The translations under genes and the position numbers were made by a program. The notes beneath the pieces are model-generated. The model did not search any database. It was not told the origin of the DNA and was given only the letters and a program-made list of their open reading frames with translations. A stretch of DNA of 56,403 bases from Candidatus Aeolococcus gillhamiae (GTDB taxonomy: Bacteria > Chloroflexota > Dormibacteria > Aeolococcales > Aeolococcaceae), in contig QHBU01000196.1 of the NCBI GenBank assembly GCA_003244045.1, forward strand, positions 1-56,403. The letters run 5' to 3'. Positions 41,801 to 48,980 of the stretch are shown in pieces; position 1 is the first letter of the stretch, and each line of letters opens with the position of its first letter.

Positions 41801-42107
41801 GGTGGTGGCCACCGACGCGGGCGTGTTCGAGTCGACGGGCACGGGCGGCACCACCTGGGGCGTGGTCGGCACCGGGCTGCCGAACACCCCGGTGTTCACG
41901 CTGCGCATCAACCCGACCAATCCTGACCTCATGGTGGTGGCCACGTACGGGCGCGGCGTGTACCAGTACGGGTTCACGACGCTGGCGGCTGCCGTGCCGG
42001 AGTCGTGGCTTGTGCCGCTGCTGCCGTTGATGGCGGTGCCGCTGGTGGGCCTGGTGCTGTGGCGGCGCCGGCAGCGGGCGACTGTGTTGGGAACGCAGCC
42101 CGGGTAG
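38880..42107 (+). CDS. Large secreted Asp-box beta-propeller (sortilin/GH74-like) protein with PE-type C-terminal anchor
   Basis: 1075 residues. GTG 38880 has AAGGAAGGGG upstream. Signal peptide: SRRRLTVAAVMGFAVLGSAA, cleaved near GASA. Asp boxes include SLDGGSTW, SDNGGGAW, SSNGGNSF, SYDFGRSW, TNDGGTTW and STDHGEHF, spread over about 180-1010, enough for two seven-bladed propellers as in GH74/VPS10-type proteins. LFAGSDGGVF, VAGNQDNGEM and VATYGRGVYQY are the usual blade motifs. Eight or more paired cysteines suggest disulfides. The C-terminus is AVPESWLVPLLPLMAVPL, a hydrophobic run and RRRQRA. GH74 catalytic aspartates cannot be assigned by eye, so glycan binding or hydrolysis remains open. 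Confidence 0.83.
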   Translation: MFVQKNMSRRRLTVAAVMGFAVLGSAAINQGASAPVASTLSSTTAHTAAAKACPDATTLVTTAHTANCEPTNQPETFADLASKANSYASRSTAPFSSVAPGAYMAALKQTAALVGPGGMPGSGQTWAPYGTAPLCAHQSTGGTSPCPAAGPDNGTYSNVGGLGFVTLSGRVTSFAYDPSIAGRFFASPTAGGVFESLDGGSTWHSIGDGLPTQVVGAIAYDVPLHRLLVGSGDNSFGGDGISGHGFFTSDNGGGAWSMSTGFPDLATTFKVVVSPADITGNTVYVASSKGLFKSSNGGNSFVNENLPTTPAGYSPNCAGDTTTPLCFFANIVTDVVVKGAITSANAAAGSVMAVVGWRAGQRADTQGSCTLNGNPTPCLQAPQNGIYLSSAPGTAGNPGSFVFQNEGSGSASMHGFAVNQKVGRTALGEAHGAGQNQDAVYALVEDALKFQGCPDVLDTGKQVPCSGATGTGTGLALATYLDGMYASYDFGRSWTKIMDYTQTKYLHTNSALVGQAGYSPGIQSWYNLYVEPDPSFHDIYGNPQRVVFGLEEIWENNQQDPFQLAGQPNSILHDPWQAHQTQSVATDPWVVIGRYWNACAALNTGVPCNFNAQNPPPLGAITTTHPDQHAALFVPDGQGGVTLFAGSDGGVFKQHVGPGVDFNNNNWGDGNNLGLYSLQPYDAEVANDGTVVAGNQDNGEMKMRPGAYAAEIYGGDGFFTTIDPANSNNIIEEYTYGAASVTNDGGTTWNSVPTTSDITGTNADCGGPSTNLFATPIEQDPTMGHHVVIGCQKINESVDAYNSAGTWVAVYDLGTYTPPGGSKAIPNIPSAVGVRDANMYVGYCGYCDVVTGGLPFHSGLATNVGGSAPPAIGTSNGWHMASAFCSGCGTTNGLLPQRYITSTQIDPIDPNTVYVTLGGYGRRWIPPGALGDATANVGTGHIFKSTDHGEHFTDITGNLPDLPANWTLVHAGNLVVATDAGVFESTGTGGTTWGVVGTGLPNTPVFTLRINPTNPDLMVVATYGRGVYQYGFTTLAAAVPESWLVPLLPLMAVPLVGLVLWRRRQRATVLGTQPG

Positions 42108-42313
42108 GTCCTGGCGCGCGGGTGTGCCGGGCGGCGGTACCACCCATGGTGCCACCCGTTTGAATCGCGTCGTCGCGGGCCGGTCACGAGAGGGGCCAGG
42201 GTTCGGCGCCGCTGCTATCCTGAGCCGCGACGCGACGGTCCGGAGGCCGTCTTCCGCTTCGGCGGGGCGCCGACCCCCACGCGACTTCCAGCGCCCGCCT
42301 CCAGCCCCCTGCG

Positions 42314-43636
42314 ATGCACATGAGAACGCGCCGCCTGCCCGCGGCCCTCCTCCTCGGCGCCCTGAGTGCGTCGCTGATCGTCGCCTCGATGGGCGCGATC
42401 GATGGCCGCGCGGCCTGGGCGAAGGCGACGACGCCGCCCGGGCTCAACGCCGGGCGGATCTGGTCGCTGGCGTCCTCACCGAAGACGGCGGGGCTGGTGG
42501 TGGCCGGGACCGACCATGGCGTGTACGTCACCACCGACTCCGGCGCGACCTGGACCGCGGGCGGGTTGCCGGCGACGCTGCGGGTGTGGGCGGTGGGTTT
42601 CGACGTCCGCAACCCCGCGCGCCTGCTGGCGGGGACGGACGGGAGCGGGGTGTTCCTGAGCGTGGACTCGGGGGTGAGCTGGACGGCGTCGTCGTCCGGG
42701 CTGAGCGACAAGACGGTGCGCGCGCTCGCCTTCGGCACCGATGGCGTGGCCGCGGGCACAAACCACGGCGTGGCGCTGAGCCCGGACGGGGCGGTGTGGC
42801 ACGACGGGGGGCTCGATGGCGACTCGATCTCGTCGCTGGCGATCGCGGCGAACACGCCGTCGCTGGTGCTGGTGGCGGCGACCGACCGCGGCGACCTCTC
42901 CGCCGGTTACCTCTTCCGCTACGGTGCGTCAGGGACAACCTGGCAGGCGCTGCAGAGCGGGTTGCCCTCGGCCGCGGTGGTGACGTCGGTCGCCGCCGGA
43001 CCACTCTCCACCTCGGTGACCAAGCGGCCGCTGGTGGTGACCACGTCGAAGGGGACGTTCCGCAGCGGCGACGGCGGGGCGACCTGGACGGCGAGCACGG
43101 GCGTGCCCGAGAGCCTGATCCTGACCACGGCGGTGATCAGCCCACTCGACCCGTCGCTCGTGTACGCCGGGGCGGACCAGGGCGGCTCGAACGGCGGCGA
43201 TCTGCTGCGCTCGACCGACGGAGGAGCGTCGTTCACCGCGGCCGACGCCGGACTGCCCACGAACACGCGCGAGGTGGTGGCGCTGGCGGTCGAGCAGGTG
43301 ACCCCGCCGGTGGTGCTCGCCGCGCTCGACCCGGCCGCGGGGGGGAGGGTGTATTCGGAGACGGACACGACTGCGCCGGCGCCGCCCGCTTTGGTGGCCG
43401 AGGCGCCCGGGCAGGAGATCCCCGCCACGCTGGCCACGCCGGTGCCGACGGCCCGACCGTCTGCGACCGCCCGGGCGGTGGCGCCGACGCCGGAGCCGTC
43501 GTCGGGGCTGGGTCAGTTCTTGGGATCGGCGTTTCACTGGCCGGTGCCGCTGGTGTTCGAAGTGCTGCTGGTGCTGGCCATCGCGTACCTGGGGGTGCGC
43601 TGGCGGCAGCGGTACTACGTCGAGGGGCCCCCGTAG
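42314..43636 (+). CDS. Membrane-anchored Asp-box beta-propeller protein
   Basis: 440 residues. N-terminal signal peptide (RRLPAALLLGALSASLIVAS), then a compact propeller with boxes TTDSGATW, SVDSGVSW, SGDGGATW and STDGGASF and blade strands such as LVVAGTDHGVYV and LLAGTDGSGVFL. A Pro/Thr/Ala-rich stalk (about 350-400) leads to a C-terminal membrane helix (WPVPLVFEVLLVLAIAYLGV) and a short cytoplasmic tail. Unlike three other propellers here it lacks a PE motif, so it is anchored by its own helix. ccdA follows after 23 bp with its own leaderless promoter inside the gap, so oxidoreductase and propeller are at most partly coupled. Confidence 0.8.
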   Translation: MHMRTRRLPAALLLGALSASLIVASMGAIDGRAAWAKATTPPGLNAGRIWSLASSPKTAGLVVAGTDHGVYVTTDSGATWTAGGLPATLRVWAVGFDVRNPARLLAGTDGSGVFLSVDSGVSWTASSSGLSDKTVRALAFGTDGVAAGTNHGVALSPDGAVWHDGGLDGDSISSLAIAANTPSLVLVAATDRGDLSAGYLFRYGASGTTWQALQSGLPSAAVVTSVAAGPLSTSVTKRPLVVTTSKGTFRSGDGGATWTASTGVPESLILTTAVISPLDPSLVYAGADQGGSNGGDLLRSTDGGASFTAADAGLPTNTREVVALAVEQVTPPVVLAALDPAAGGRVYSETDTTAPAPPALVAEAPGQEIPATLATPVPTARPSATARAVAPTPEPSSGLGQFLGSAFHWPVPLVFEVLLVLAIAYLGVRWRQRYYVEGPP

Positions 43637-43647
43637 CGACCGCTGGC

Positions 43648-43653
43648 TAGGAT
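43648..43653 (+). promoter_or_regulatory. Minus-10 box giving a leaderless ccdA transcript
   Basis: TAGGAT is followed by 6 nt and then GTG 43660, in the 23-bp gap after the propeller stop. Confidence 0.6.
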
Positions 43654-43659
43654 GACTGC

Positions 43660-44460
43660 GTGATTGCGCTGGTCGGGCCATCCGTGCCTCTGGCGTTCCT
43701 GGCGGGGCTGGTGTCCTTCCTCTCGCCGTGCGTGTTCCCGCTGGTGCCGGTGTACGCGGCGTACCTGGGCGGGCGGGCGTCGACGCTGCCGGCGACGCAC
43801 GCATCTGTTGCGGCGCTGGCGGGCGCCGGTGGCAGCGGGTCCGTGGATGTGGCCGCAGCGCGCTCCCCGCGCGGGCGGGTGGCCCTGCGCGTGCCGGTGC
43901 TCGGCAACGGGGTGGCATTCGTTGCCGGGTTCATGGTGGTGTTCATCGCGCTCTTCTACGTGCTCCAGGCGCTCGAGGTGACCTTCCTGCTGCACCACCA
44001 GACCGCGGTGAACCGCGTCGCCGGGGCGATCATCATCCTGCTGGCGCTGCAGACGACGGGTGTGCTGCGCATCCCTCTGCTGATGCGCGACTGGCGCTTC
44101 CACGGCGCGCCGCTCGCGGGAGGCGGCACGCTCGGCGCCTTCCTGCTGGGCCTGACGTTCGCGCTGGGATGGACGCCCTGCATCGGCGCGCAGCTCGGCG
44201 CCATCCTGCAGCTGGCGGTGAGCGGTGATTTCGGCGGGCTGCCATTCATGCTCGTGTACTGCGCGGGGCTGGCGGTGCCGTTCCTGCTGGTGGCGGTGCT
44301 TGCGGATCGGATGCAGGGGGCCATCCGCGCGGTGAACCGGCACATGGGTGTGATCAACATCGTCGCCGGCATCCTGTTGCTGGGCTTCGGCTTCCTGCTG
44401 ATCAGCAACGAGATCACCTTGCTGAACCAGTTCTCCTTCCAGGCCCCGTTCAACCTCTGA
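43660..44460 (+). CDS. ccdA: CcdA/DsbD-type transmembrane thiol-disulfide electron carrier
   Basis: 266 residues with six to seven membrane helices. The two redox cysteines lie in SFLSPCVFPLVPVY (C24) and FALGWTPCIGAQLG (C174), each in the family's Pro-Cys context. It carries electrons from cytoplasmic thioredoxin to extracytoplasmic thiol proteins, used for haem attachment to apocytochrome c and repair of disulfides. A 45-residue insertion between helices 1 and 2 (Ala/Gly/Ser-rich, about 40-80) is longer than usual. No cytochrome c maturation partners lie nearby. Bases 44170-44300, covering the second Cys motif, recur exactly at the contig end. Confidence 0.92.
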   Translation: MIALVGPSVPLAFLAGLVSFLSPCVFPLVPVYAAYLGGRASTLPATHASVAALAGAGGSGSVDVAAARSPRGRVALRVPVLGNGVAFVAGFMVVFIALFYVLQALEVTFLLHHQTAVNRVAGAIIILLALQTTGVLRIPLLMRDWRFHGAPLAGGGTLGAFLLGLTFALGWTPCIGAQLGAILQLAVSGDFGGLPFMLVYCAGLAVPFLLVAVLADRMQGAIRAVNRHMGVINIVAGILLLGFGFLLISNEITLLNQFSFQAPFNL

Positions 44461-44475
44461 CGCTGTGATCAGCAG

Positions 44476-45348
44476 CTACTCGTCAGGCTCCAGCAACGCC
44501 ACGGACAATGCGGCAACGCCTTTCCCAGTGGATCTGTCGTACCAATGGCGCAGTCGCATGCGATAAAAGATGGCCAGTGTGTCCCACACCACGCGAAAAA
44601 CAGCGCGCAGATTCGTGGTCGACGAGAATCCGTACTCAATCCGGACCGGTGCCTCCAGTATCCGGCGAAACCCGAACCGGTGGGCGAGCACCACGAGCTC
44701 CAGGTCAAAGGCAAACCGCTTTACCAGGGCGACCTGAATGACACGCTCTGCAACTTCCCTGCGCATCACCTTGAGGCCGGTCTGGGTATCTCGGAGGTTG
44801 ACGCGAAACAGCAGTCTCACGAGCAGCTGATAGCAGACAGACTGGAAGCGCCGGAAGGGCGGGTAATGAACATCGCTCAGCGGGTGCCGCTTACTACCCA
44901 CGACCATGTCCGCGCCGTACAGGTCCATGAGTCGGGTCATACGCCCGATCTCCTCCGGTGCTATCTCCATGTCGGAATCGATCATCGTGACCAGCTCGCC
45001 GCGTGCTTTTGTCATCCCGTAGCGCAGTGCGAACCCCTTGCCTCGGTTCTGTTGGTACGCGTAGACGCGAAGCCGGGAGGACCGGGCTCGCGCTGCGTGT
45101 TCGGCTGTGAGCGCATCGCCGTCCACGACAACCACCACCTCCCACGTGAGCCCCGTCGCCTCCAACGCGTCCTGGAGGCGTCGCAGGTTGCCGCCGATCG
45201 TTTTGCCGTCTCCGTAGGCCGGTACGACGACGGTGAGGCGCGGCCGACCACGACCAATGAGCTCGAGCGTTGTCGAGGCAACGGTGTCCGGAAGAGGAGC
45301 CGGTGGCGACTCGACTGCAAACGCGAGAGTCGCCTGCTCCAAGCTCAA
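44476..45348 (-). CDS. Family 2 glycosyltransferase, dolichyl-phosphate-mannose-synthase-like
   Basis: 290 residues, GT-A fold. LTVVVPAYGDGKTIGGNLRR opens the nucleotide-binding part, VVVVDGDALT continues it, MIDSDMEIAPEEI carries the metal-binding DxD, and LRDTQTGLKVMRREVAERV is the signature of DPM1-like enzymes (D-x-x-x-G-x-K). There are no membrane helices after the domain, so it is the soluble type, making a polyprenyl-phosphate sugar donor for GT-C enzymes. The polytopic GT-C-like proteins at 45871 and 50182 are possible users. TTG 45348 is preceded by AAGG. It follows the small secreted protein gene by 6 bp and converges on ccdA. Confidence 0.9.
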   Translation of the reverse strand: MSLEQATLAFAVESPPAPLPDTVASTTLELIGRGRPRLTVVVPAYGDGKTIGGNLRRLQDALEATGLTWEVVVVVDGDALTAEHAARARSSRLRVYAYQQNRGKGFALRYGMTKARGELVTMIDSDMEIAPEEIGRMTRLMDLYGADMVVGSKRHPLSDVHYPPFRRFQSVCYQLLVRLLFRVNLRDTQTGLKVMRREVAERVIQVALVKRFAFDLELVVLAHRFGFRRILEAPVRIEYGFSSTTNLRAVFRVVWDTLAIFYRMRLRHWYDRSTGKGVAALSVALLEPDE

Positions 45349-45354
45349 GCGACC

Positions 45355-45690
45355 TTAATCGCCCTGCCCGTCTGCGCCGTCGCCAGCATCACGGTCTTGG
45401 TGATCGCAGTCCCGCTCGCGCTGATCCTCTTGCCTCTGCTGCTTCGCTTCGCTCTTGTCCTCGGCGCGATCTTGTGCGGCGGTCAGGTGCTGAGCGGCTT
45501 CGACCTGGTTTTCACGCTGAGTGGCGTCTCTTTCTTGTTCGTCCTCGTGCCCCCCTTGGTAACCATGGTCACCACAGGAGTTCGCAACGATCGCCGCGGT
45601 CGGCTGAGAGATCGCAGCTTTGCCGGCCACCCCGCCGAGCGTGCAAATGGCGAGGATCGCAAGAATCACCGCAAAGCGACGCCGAGCCAT
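45355..45690 (-). CDS. Small exported protein with charged low-complexity C-terminus
   Basis: 111 residues from ATG 45690 (AAGGA 8 nt upstream). The signal peptide RRRFAVILAILAICTLGGVA ends near GKAA; a short Cys-containing segment follows (VANSCGDHGYQGGHEDEQ). The remaining 65 residues are almost only Glu, Asp, Gln, Arg and Ala (QRQEDQRERDCDHQDRD type), probably a long polar helix or disordered. No family is recognised. It forms a likely operon with the GT2 downstream. Confidence 0.6.
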   Translation of the reverse strand: MARRRFAVILAILAICTLGGVAGKAAISQPTAAIVANSCGDHGYQGGHEDEQERDATQRENQVEAAQHLTAAQDRAEDKSEAKQQRQEDQRERDCDHQDRDAGDGADGQGD

Positions 45691-45870
45691 CTGCAAAATC
45701 CTTGTTCCCACCTGAATCCCTTCTCAGCCGCAGTTGTCAGCGAACCTTATCAGCCGACACTGTCAGGCGCAACAGACCCAAGCGCGTCCAAGAGTGCAAT
45801 CGCACTGTAGACGGGTCGGTCGGGCACGGGCGCTGGAACATCCAACCGCGGCGCGGCAAATACTGTTCCG

Positions 45871-47514
45871 ATGCTTGAGCGCCCCAGTCGCCCAACTGGC
45901 CAGCCCGCGATGCGCGTCCTAGCGAGCCCATGGATCCGAGCGTGTTTGCTCGCCCTGGCCGCAGCCGCGCTCTGCGCCCGGCCCATTGCCGGGAACGGAT
46001 ATCTCCTTGCGCTCGACTCGTCGTTCGGGCCGCGGCCGTCGGCCGTCACCGCGAGCTTCTACGCCCCCGTCAACGTCGTTCTGAATCTCCTCCAGCAGCT
46101 GGTCGGCGGGTCGGCTACGGGTCGCATCTACCTCGGCTTGGCCGTCTGGCTGGCGGCGTTCTGCCCGATGGTGCTGTTGCGCCGATCGCCGTGGTATGCG
46201 CAGTGCTGTGCAGGCCTGCTCGGCGCTCTGAACCCTTGGGTATACGACCACCTCGCGATCGGTCAATGGGGGGTCGTGGTGGCGGCCGCGCTGTTGTTTC
46301 TGTGGCTCTCGGCGTGGCACAGCCTAGAGTTGCAGCCAGGGGCCAGAGCGGCCATACGCTTGGCCGTGGTCGGGATAGCGATCGCCGCGTTCAGTGCCAA
46401 CTTCATTGGCATCCTTGTTGTGCTGGCGGCGGCTGCGTTCGTGGCGTCCAGGACCTGGCGCTTTCCGCAGCGACGCCGATGGACAATGGCTGCCGGGGCG
46501 ATGACGGCGGTAGCGTTGCTCTACGGCGCGATCCCGTTCTTCCTGGCCGGCGGCTCCAGCTCGTACGAGGCCGTCCAACACATCGCTCGCCCCGACTTTG
46601 TCGCCTTTGCCTCAACGACCGATCAATCGTTTGGGCTCCTCAATTTGATCGGCCTGTACGGACATTGGACAGAACGGTTGGGTCAGTACCCCGTGGCCAC
46701 AGGGGGCGTCGGGTGGTGGCTGGTCCCTGTGGTCGTACTTGTCCTCCTAGCCCTGGTTGGAGCAGCCACAAGTTCGAGGAGCTGGATGCTGGTGCCGGCG
46801 GCACTCGGATTGCTGGTCAGCGCGTCGACGGCAAGCGCCGTCGGGTTGTCGGTCTTCGTGGCCGTGGACAGCCACTTTCCATTGATCGGGGTGTACCGCG
46901 AGGTGGGCAAGTGGAGCAGTCTGTGGTTGGTCGCAATGGTGGCGCTGGCTGCCGAAGGTGTTGCGGGCCTGGCGGCGCGAGCAAGCGGGCTCCGGCGCGA
47001 GCTCATTGCCGCCGTCGCCGGGTTGGTGATGGCCTTGGCAACGCTCGTACCGGCCGGCTCGGCGCAAATCCGGAACCTGCCGGCGGTGCTCCGGCCGAGC
47101 CAGTACCCCGGCGACTGGTATGCCGCGGCGCAGTGGATGGCGGCCAATATCCCGGCCCTCGATGAGGTGGCGGTTCTCCCGTGGCACCTCTACCAAGCGT
47201 ATCCGTTCTCCCACGAACGCCTAGTGGCCAACCCGGCAGGAGCGTTTTTCCCCGGGCGGCTTCTCACGTCGCAAGACCCCGAGTTGATTGGGGTGGCCCC
47301 GGCGCCGGGGCCACACGGTATTGGCACCGCAGTTGCGCTACCTCAAGCGAACTGCGCATTGGCCTCCGCTTTGCGCTCCGGCGGAGTGCGGTGGGTCCTT
47401 GTCGAGGGGGCGCTACCAGATACTTACGGGTCCACGCAGGCATTGTTAGCGTGCGGTTACTCGGCTGTGGAGGGGCACTCAGGCCAGACGCAGGTCTTGC
47501 GGTCTGGCTCGTAG
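45871..47514 (+). CDS. Polytopic membrane protein, GT-C-like, cell-surface glycan locus
   Basis: 547 residues with about 11-12 hydrophobic segments up to about 410 and a soluble C-terminal domain (about 420-547) holding QYPGDWYAAAQWMAANIPAL, then EVAVLPWHLYQAYPFSHERL. The first extracytoplasmic loop contains the acidic LLALDSSFGPRP, where GT-C enzymes keep a catalytic Asp. The domain layout (membrane part plus YfhO-like or AftD-like tail) matches uncharacterised glycan transferases that use polyprenyl-phosphate sugars, consistent with the nearby DPM1-like GT2. No named family can be assigned safely. ATG 45871 lies 4 nt after a TACTGT box. Confidence 0.6.
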   Translation: MLERPSRPTGQPAMRVLASPWIRACLLALAAAALCARPIAGNGYLLALDSSFGPRPSAVTASFYAPVNVVLNLLQQLVGGSATGRIYLGLAVWLAAFCPMVLLRRSPWYAQCCAGLLGALNPWVYDHLAIGQWGVVVAAALLFLWLSAWHSLELQPGARAAIRLAVVGIAIAAFSANFIGILVVLAAAAFVASRTWRFPQRRRWTMAAGAMTAVALLYGAIPFFLAGGSSSYEAVQHIARPDFVAFASTTDQSFGLLNLIGLYGHWTERLGQYPVATGGVGWWLVPVVVLVLLALVGAATSSRSWMLVPAALGLLVSASTASAVGLSVFVAVDSHFPLIGVYREVGKWSSLWLVAMVALAAEGVAGLAARASGLRRELIAAVAGLVMALATLVPAGSAQIRNLPAVLRPSQYPGDWYAAAQWMAANIPALDEVAVLPWHLYQAYPFSHERLVANPAGAFFPGRLLTSQDPELIGVAPAPGPHGIGTAVALPQANCALASALRSGGVRWVLVEGALPDTYGSTQALLACGYSAVEGHSGQTQVLRSGS

Positions 47515-47654
47515 CTCTGCAGGGTGGCGAAAAGCTCGCTCGGCCCCCCTTGTTATTCTGACGGCGTCGCTCTGATGGCCGCCAAACGGTTCCCGCGGCG
47601 GCGCTGCCAAAGCGACTGATGCTCCGTTCCGATGAAGCAAGGTGATTTCGCCGC

Positions 47655-48980
47655 ATGGGCTGGGCAACCGCTCCTGACCAAAGCGACGCGCTAGGCCGCG
47701 GGGAGGCTGCGCGGGCGACTCGAGCTGCAGGGCTGCTCACTGCCGCCGGCGTCCTCACTGGAATTGTCAACCTCGCTTTCAACGCGCTTGTCGCACGCAC
47801 CGGGGGCACGAGCGCCTATGGCGCTATCAGTGTCCTGCTGTCAGTGGGAACGATCGCTGGGTTCCTAGGAATTGGCACCAGCTACGCTGTAGCGCAGTGG
47901 GCTTCCCACTCCCGGCGGCCCGTGGCCTCCCTCCTTCCGGCAGCAGTGCGTAGCACGGCGCCATGGCTGGCGTTGGGTGTCATCCTCGCCTTAGTCTGTG
48001 TTCCGGCATCCGACTTCCTCCACCTAAGCAGTCCAGGCTTGTTCCTGATGGCAGACCTTCTATTTGTCGTGACCATTCTTGGAGCGGCTCCCGGGGGGTT
48101 GCTGATCGGAGTGCGGCGATTCTCCATCCTGGCGAGCTTTAGCGTATTGGCCGCGATCGTCCGAATGACGCTTGGCGCCACATTGACGCACGGCAGTCCG
48201 GTTGCCGGTTCAATGCTTGCCTCGCTCCTGCCCCCCGCAGCTATCGGCGTAATGAGTGCCGCCATCGTGCTTCGGTCCACCGCTGTCAACCATGGTTTAG
48301 CGGTATCGTCACCAGCGGAGTCCGAAAGGCAGGAACCCGAGCACGGACGATACGTTTTTGGGCAAGGTCTAATCGGAGCTTTGCTGGCCGCCGGCCTTTG
48401 GGGATTGTGGTCGATGCCACTGGTGTTGGCGCGGCACGAGCTGACTGGCGTTGCTTCGGGCGATTTTGCGGCGGCACAAGTTCTGACTAGTGGCATCCTC
48501 TTCCTGGTGACACCGTGTATCACAGCGTTTTTTCCGAGTGTCGTGAGTCATCCTGAACGTAGGGTCATCCTCACAGGGCTGGGCGTGATCAGTGCCGTCG
48601 CTATACTGAGCGCGGTCGGCGTGGCCGTGGTGGGTCCGACTCTGATGGGACGCGTTTACGGCTCACACTTTGAGGCTTCCGCAGGCGTGTTTATTCCCCT
48701 TGGCGCCTCGGCGGTGTGTGTATCGGTCGCCAGCTACCTAGCCTGGGTTGCTCGTGCAACGACCCGACACCTCGCAGTTCTCGCTGCTTGCGTCGGAGTC
48801 GGCTTAATCATCGAGTTCATGGTGGGAAGCGCCGTGCATGGCGATCTCGCTATCGCCGCGCAACCCGCACTCGCCGTTGGACTGGCAGGGCTGCTGGCTT
48901 CGGGATGGATCATGGTGACCAACATTTCGACCCGAGCTCGGCGAGACCGATCGACAGAAACTCATCGCTTACTCAGGTGA
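47655..48980 (+). CDS. Polysaccharide flippase-like protein (Wzx / MOP superfamily)
   Basis: 441 residues with about 12 hydrophobic segments. The opening RATRAAGLLTAAGVLTGIVN, then FNALVARTGGTSAYGAISVL, matches the first two helices of Wzx/MATE-like transporters, and FGQGLIGALLAAGLWGLWSM starts the second half-repeat. It would export lipid-linked glycan of the second locus. The stop overlaps the GT4 start by 4 bp (GTGA). ATG 47655 lacks a strong ribosome-binding site, but the helices are complete from it. Confidence 0.82.
   Translation: MGWATAPDQSDALGRGEAARATRAAGLLTAAGVLTGIVNLAFNALVARTGGTSAYGAISVLLSVGTIAGFLGIGTSYAVAQWASHSRRPVASLLPAAVRSTAPWLALGVILALVCVPASDFLHLSSPGLFLMADLLFVVTILGAAPGGLLIGVRRFSILASFSVLAAIVRMTLGATLTHGSPVAGSMLASLLPPAAIGVMSAAIVLRSTAVNHGLAVSSPAESERQEPEHGRYVFGQGLIGALLAAGLWGLWSMPLVLARHELTGVASGDFAAAQVLTSGILFLVTPCITAFFPSVVSHPERRVILTGLGVISAVAILSAVGVAVVGPTLMGRVYGSHFEASAGVFIPLGASAVCVSVASYLAWVARATTRHLAVLAACVGVGLIIEFMVGSAVHGDLAIAAQPALAVGLAGLLASGWIMVTNISTRARRDRSTETHRLLR

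Noticed and set aside
39927-42155. A 742-residue open frame on the minus strand opposite the large propeller gene
   Set aside because: It is a high-GC shadow: the plus strand has a signal peptide, Asp boxes and an anchor, while the minus frame has no domain pattern and is rich in Arg/His/Val as expected of a complementary frame.
42108-42165. Imperfect palindrome after the large propeller stop as a terminator
   Set aside because: Arms around GGTACC...GGTGCC are short and mismatched and no T-run follows, so it is not supported.
48716-48976. N-terminal extension of the GT4 at 48977
   Set aside because: It overlaps the flippase coding sequence in another frame; the GT4 pattern starts at GTG 48977.
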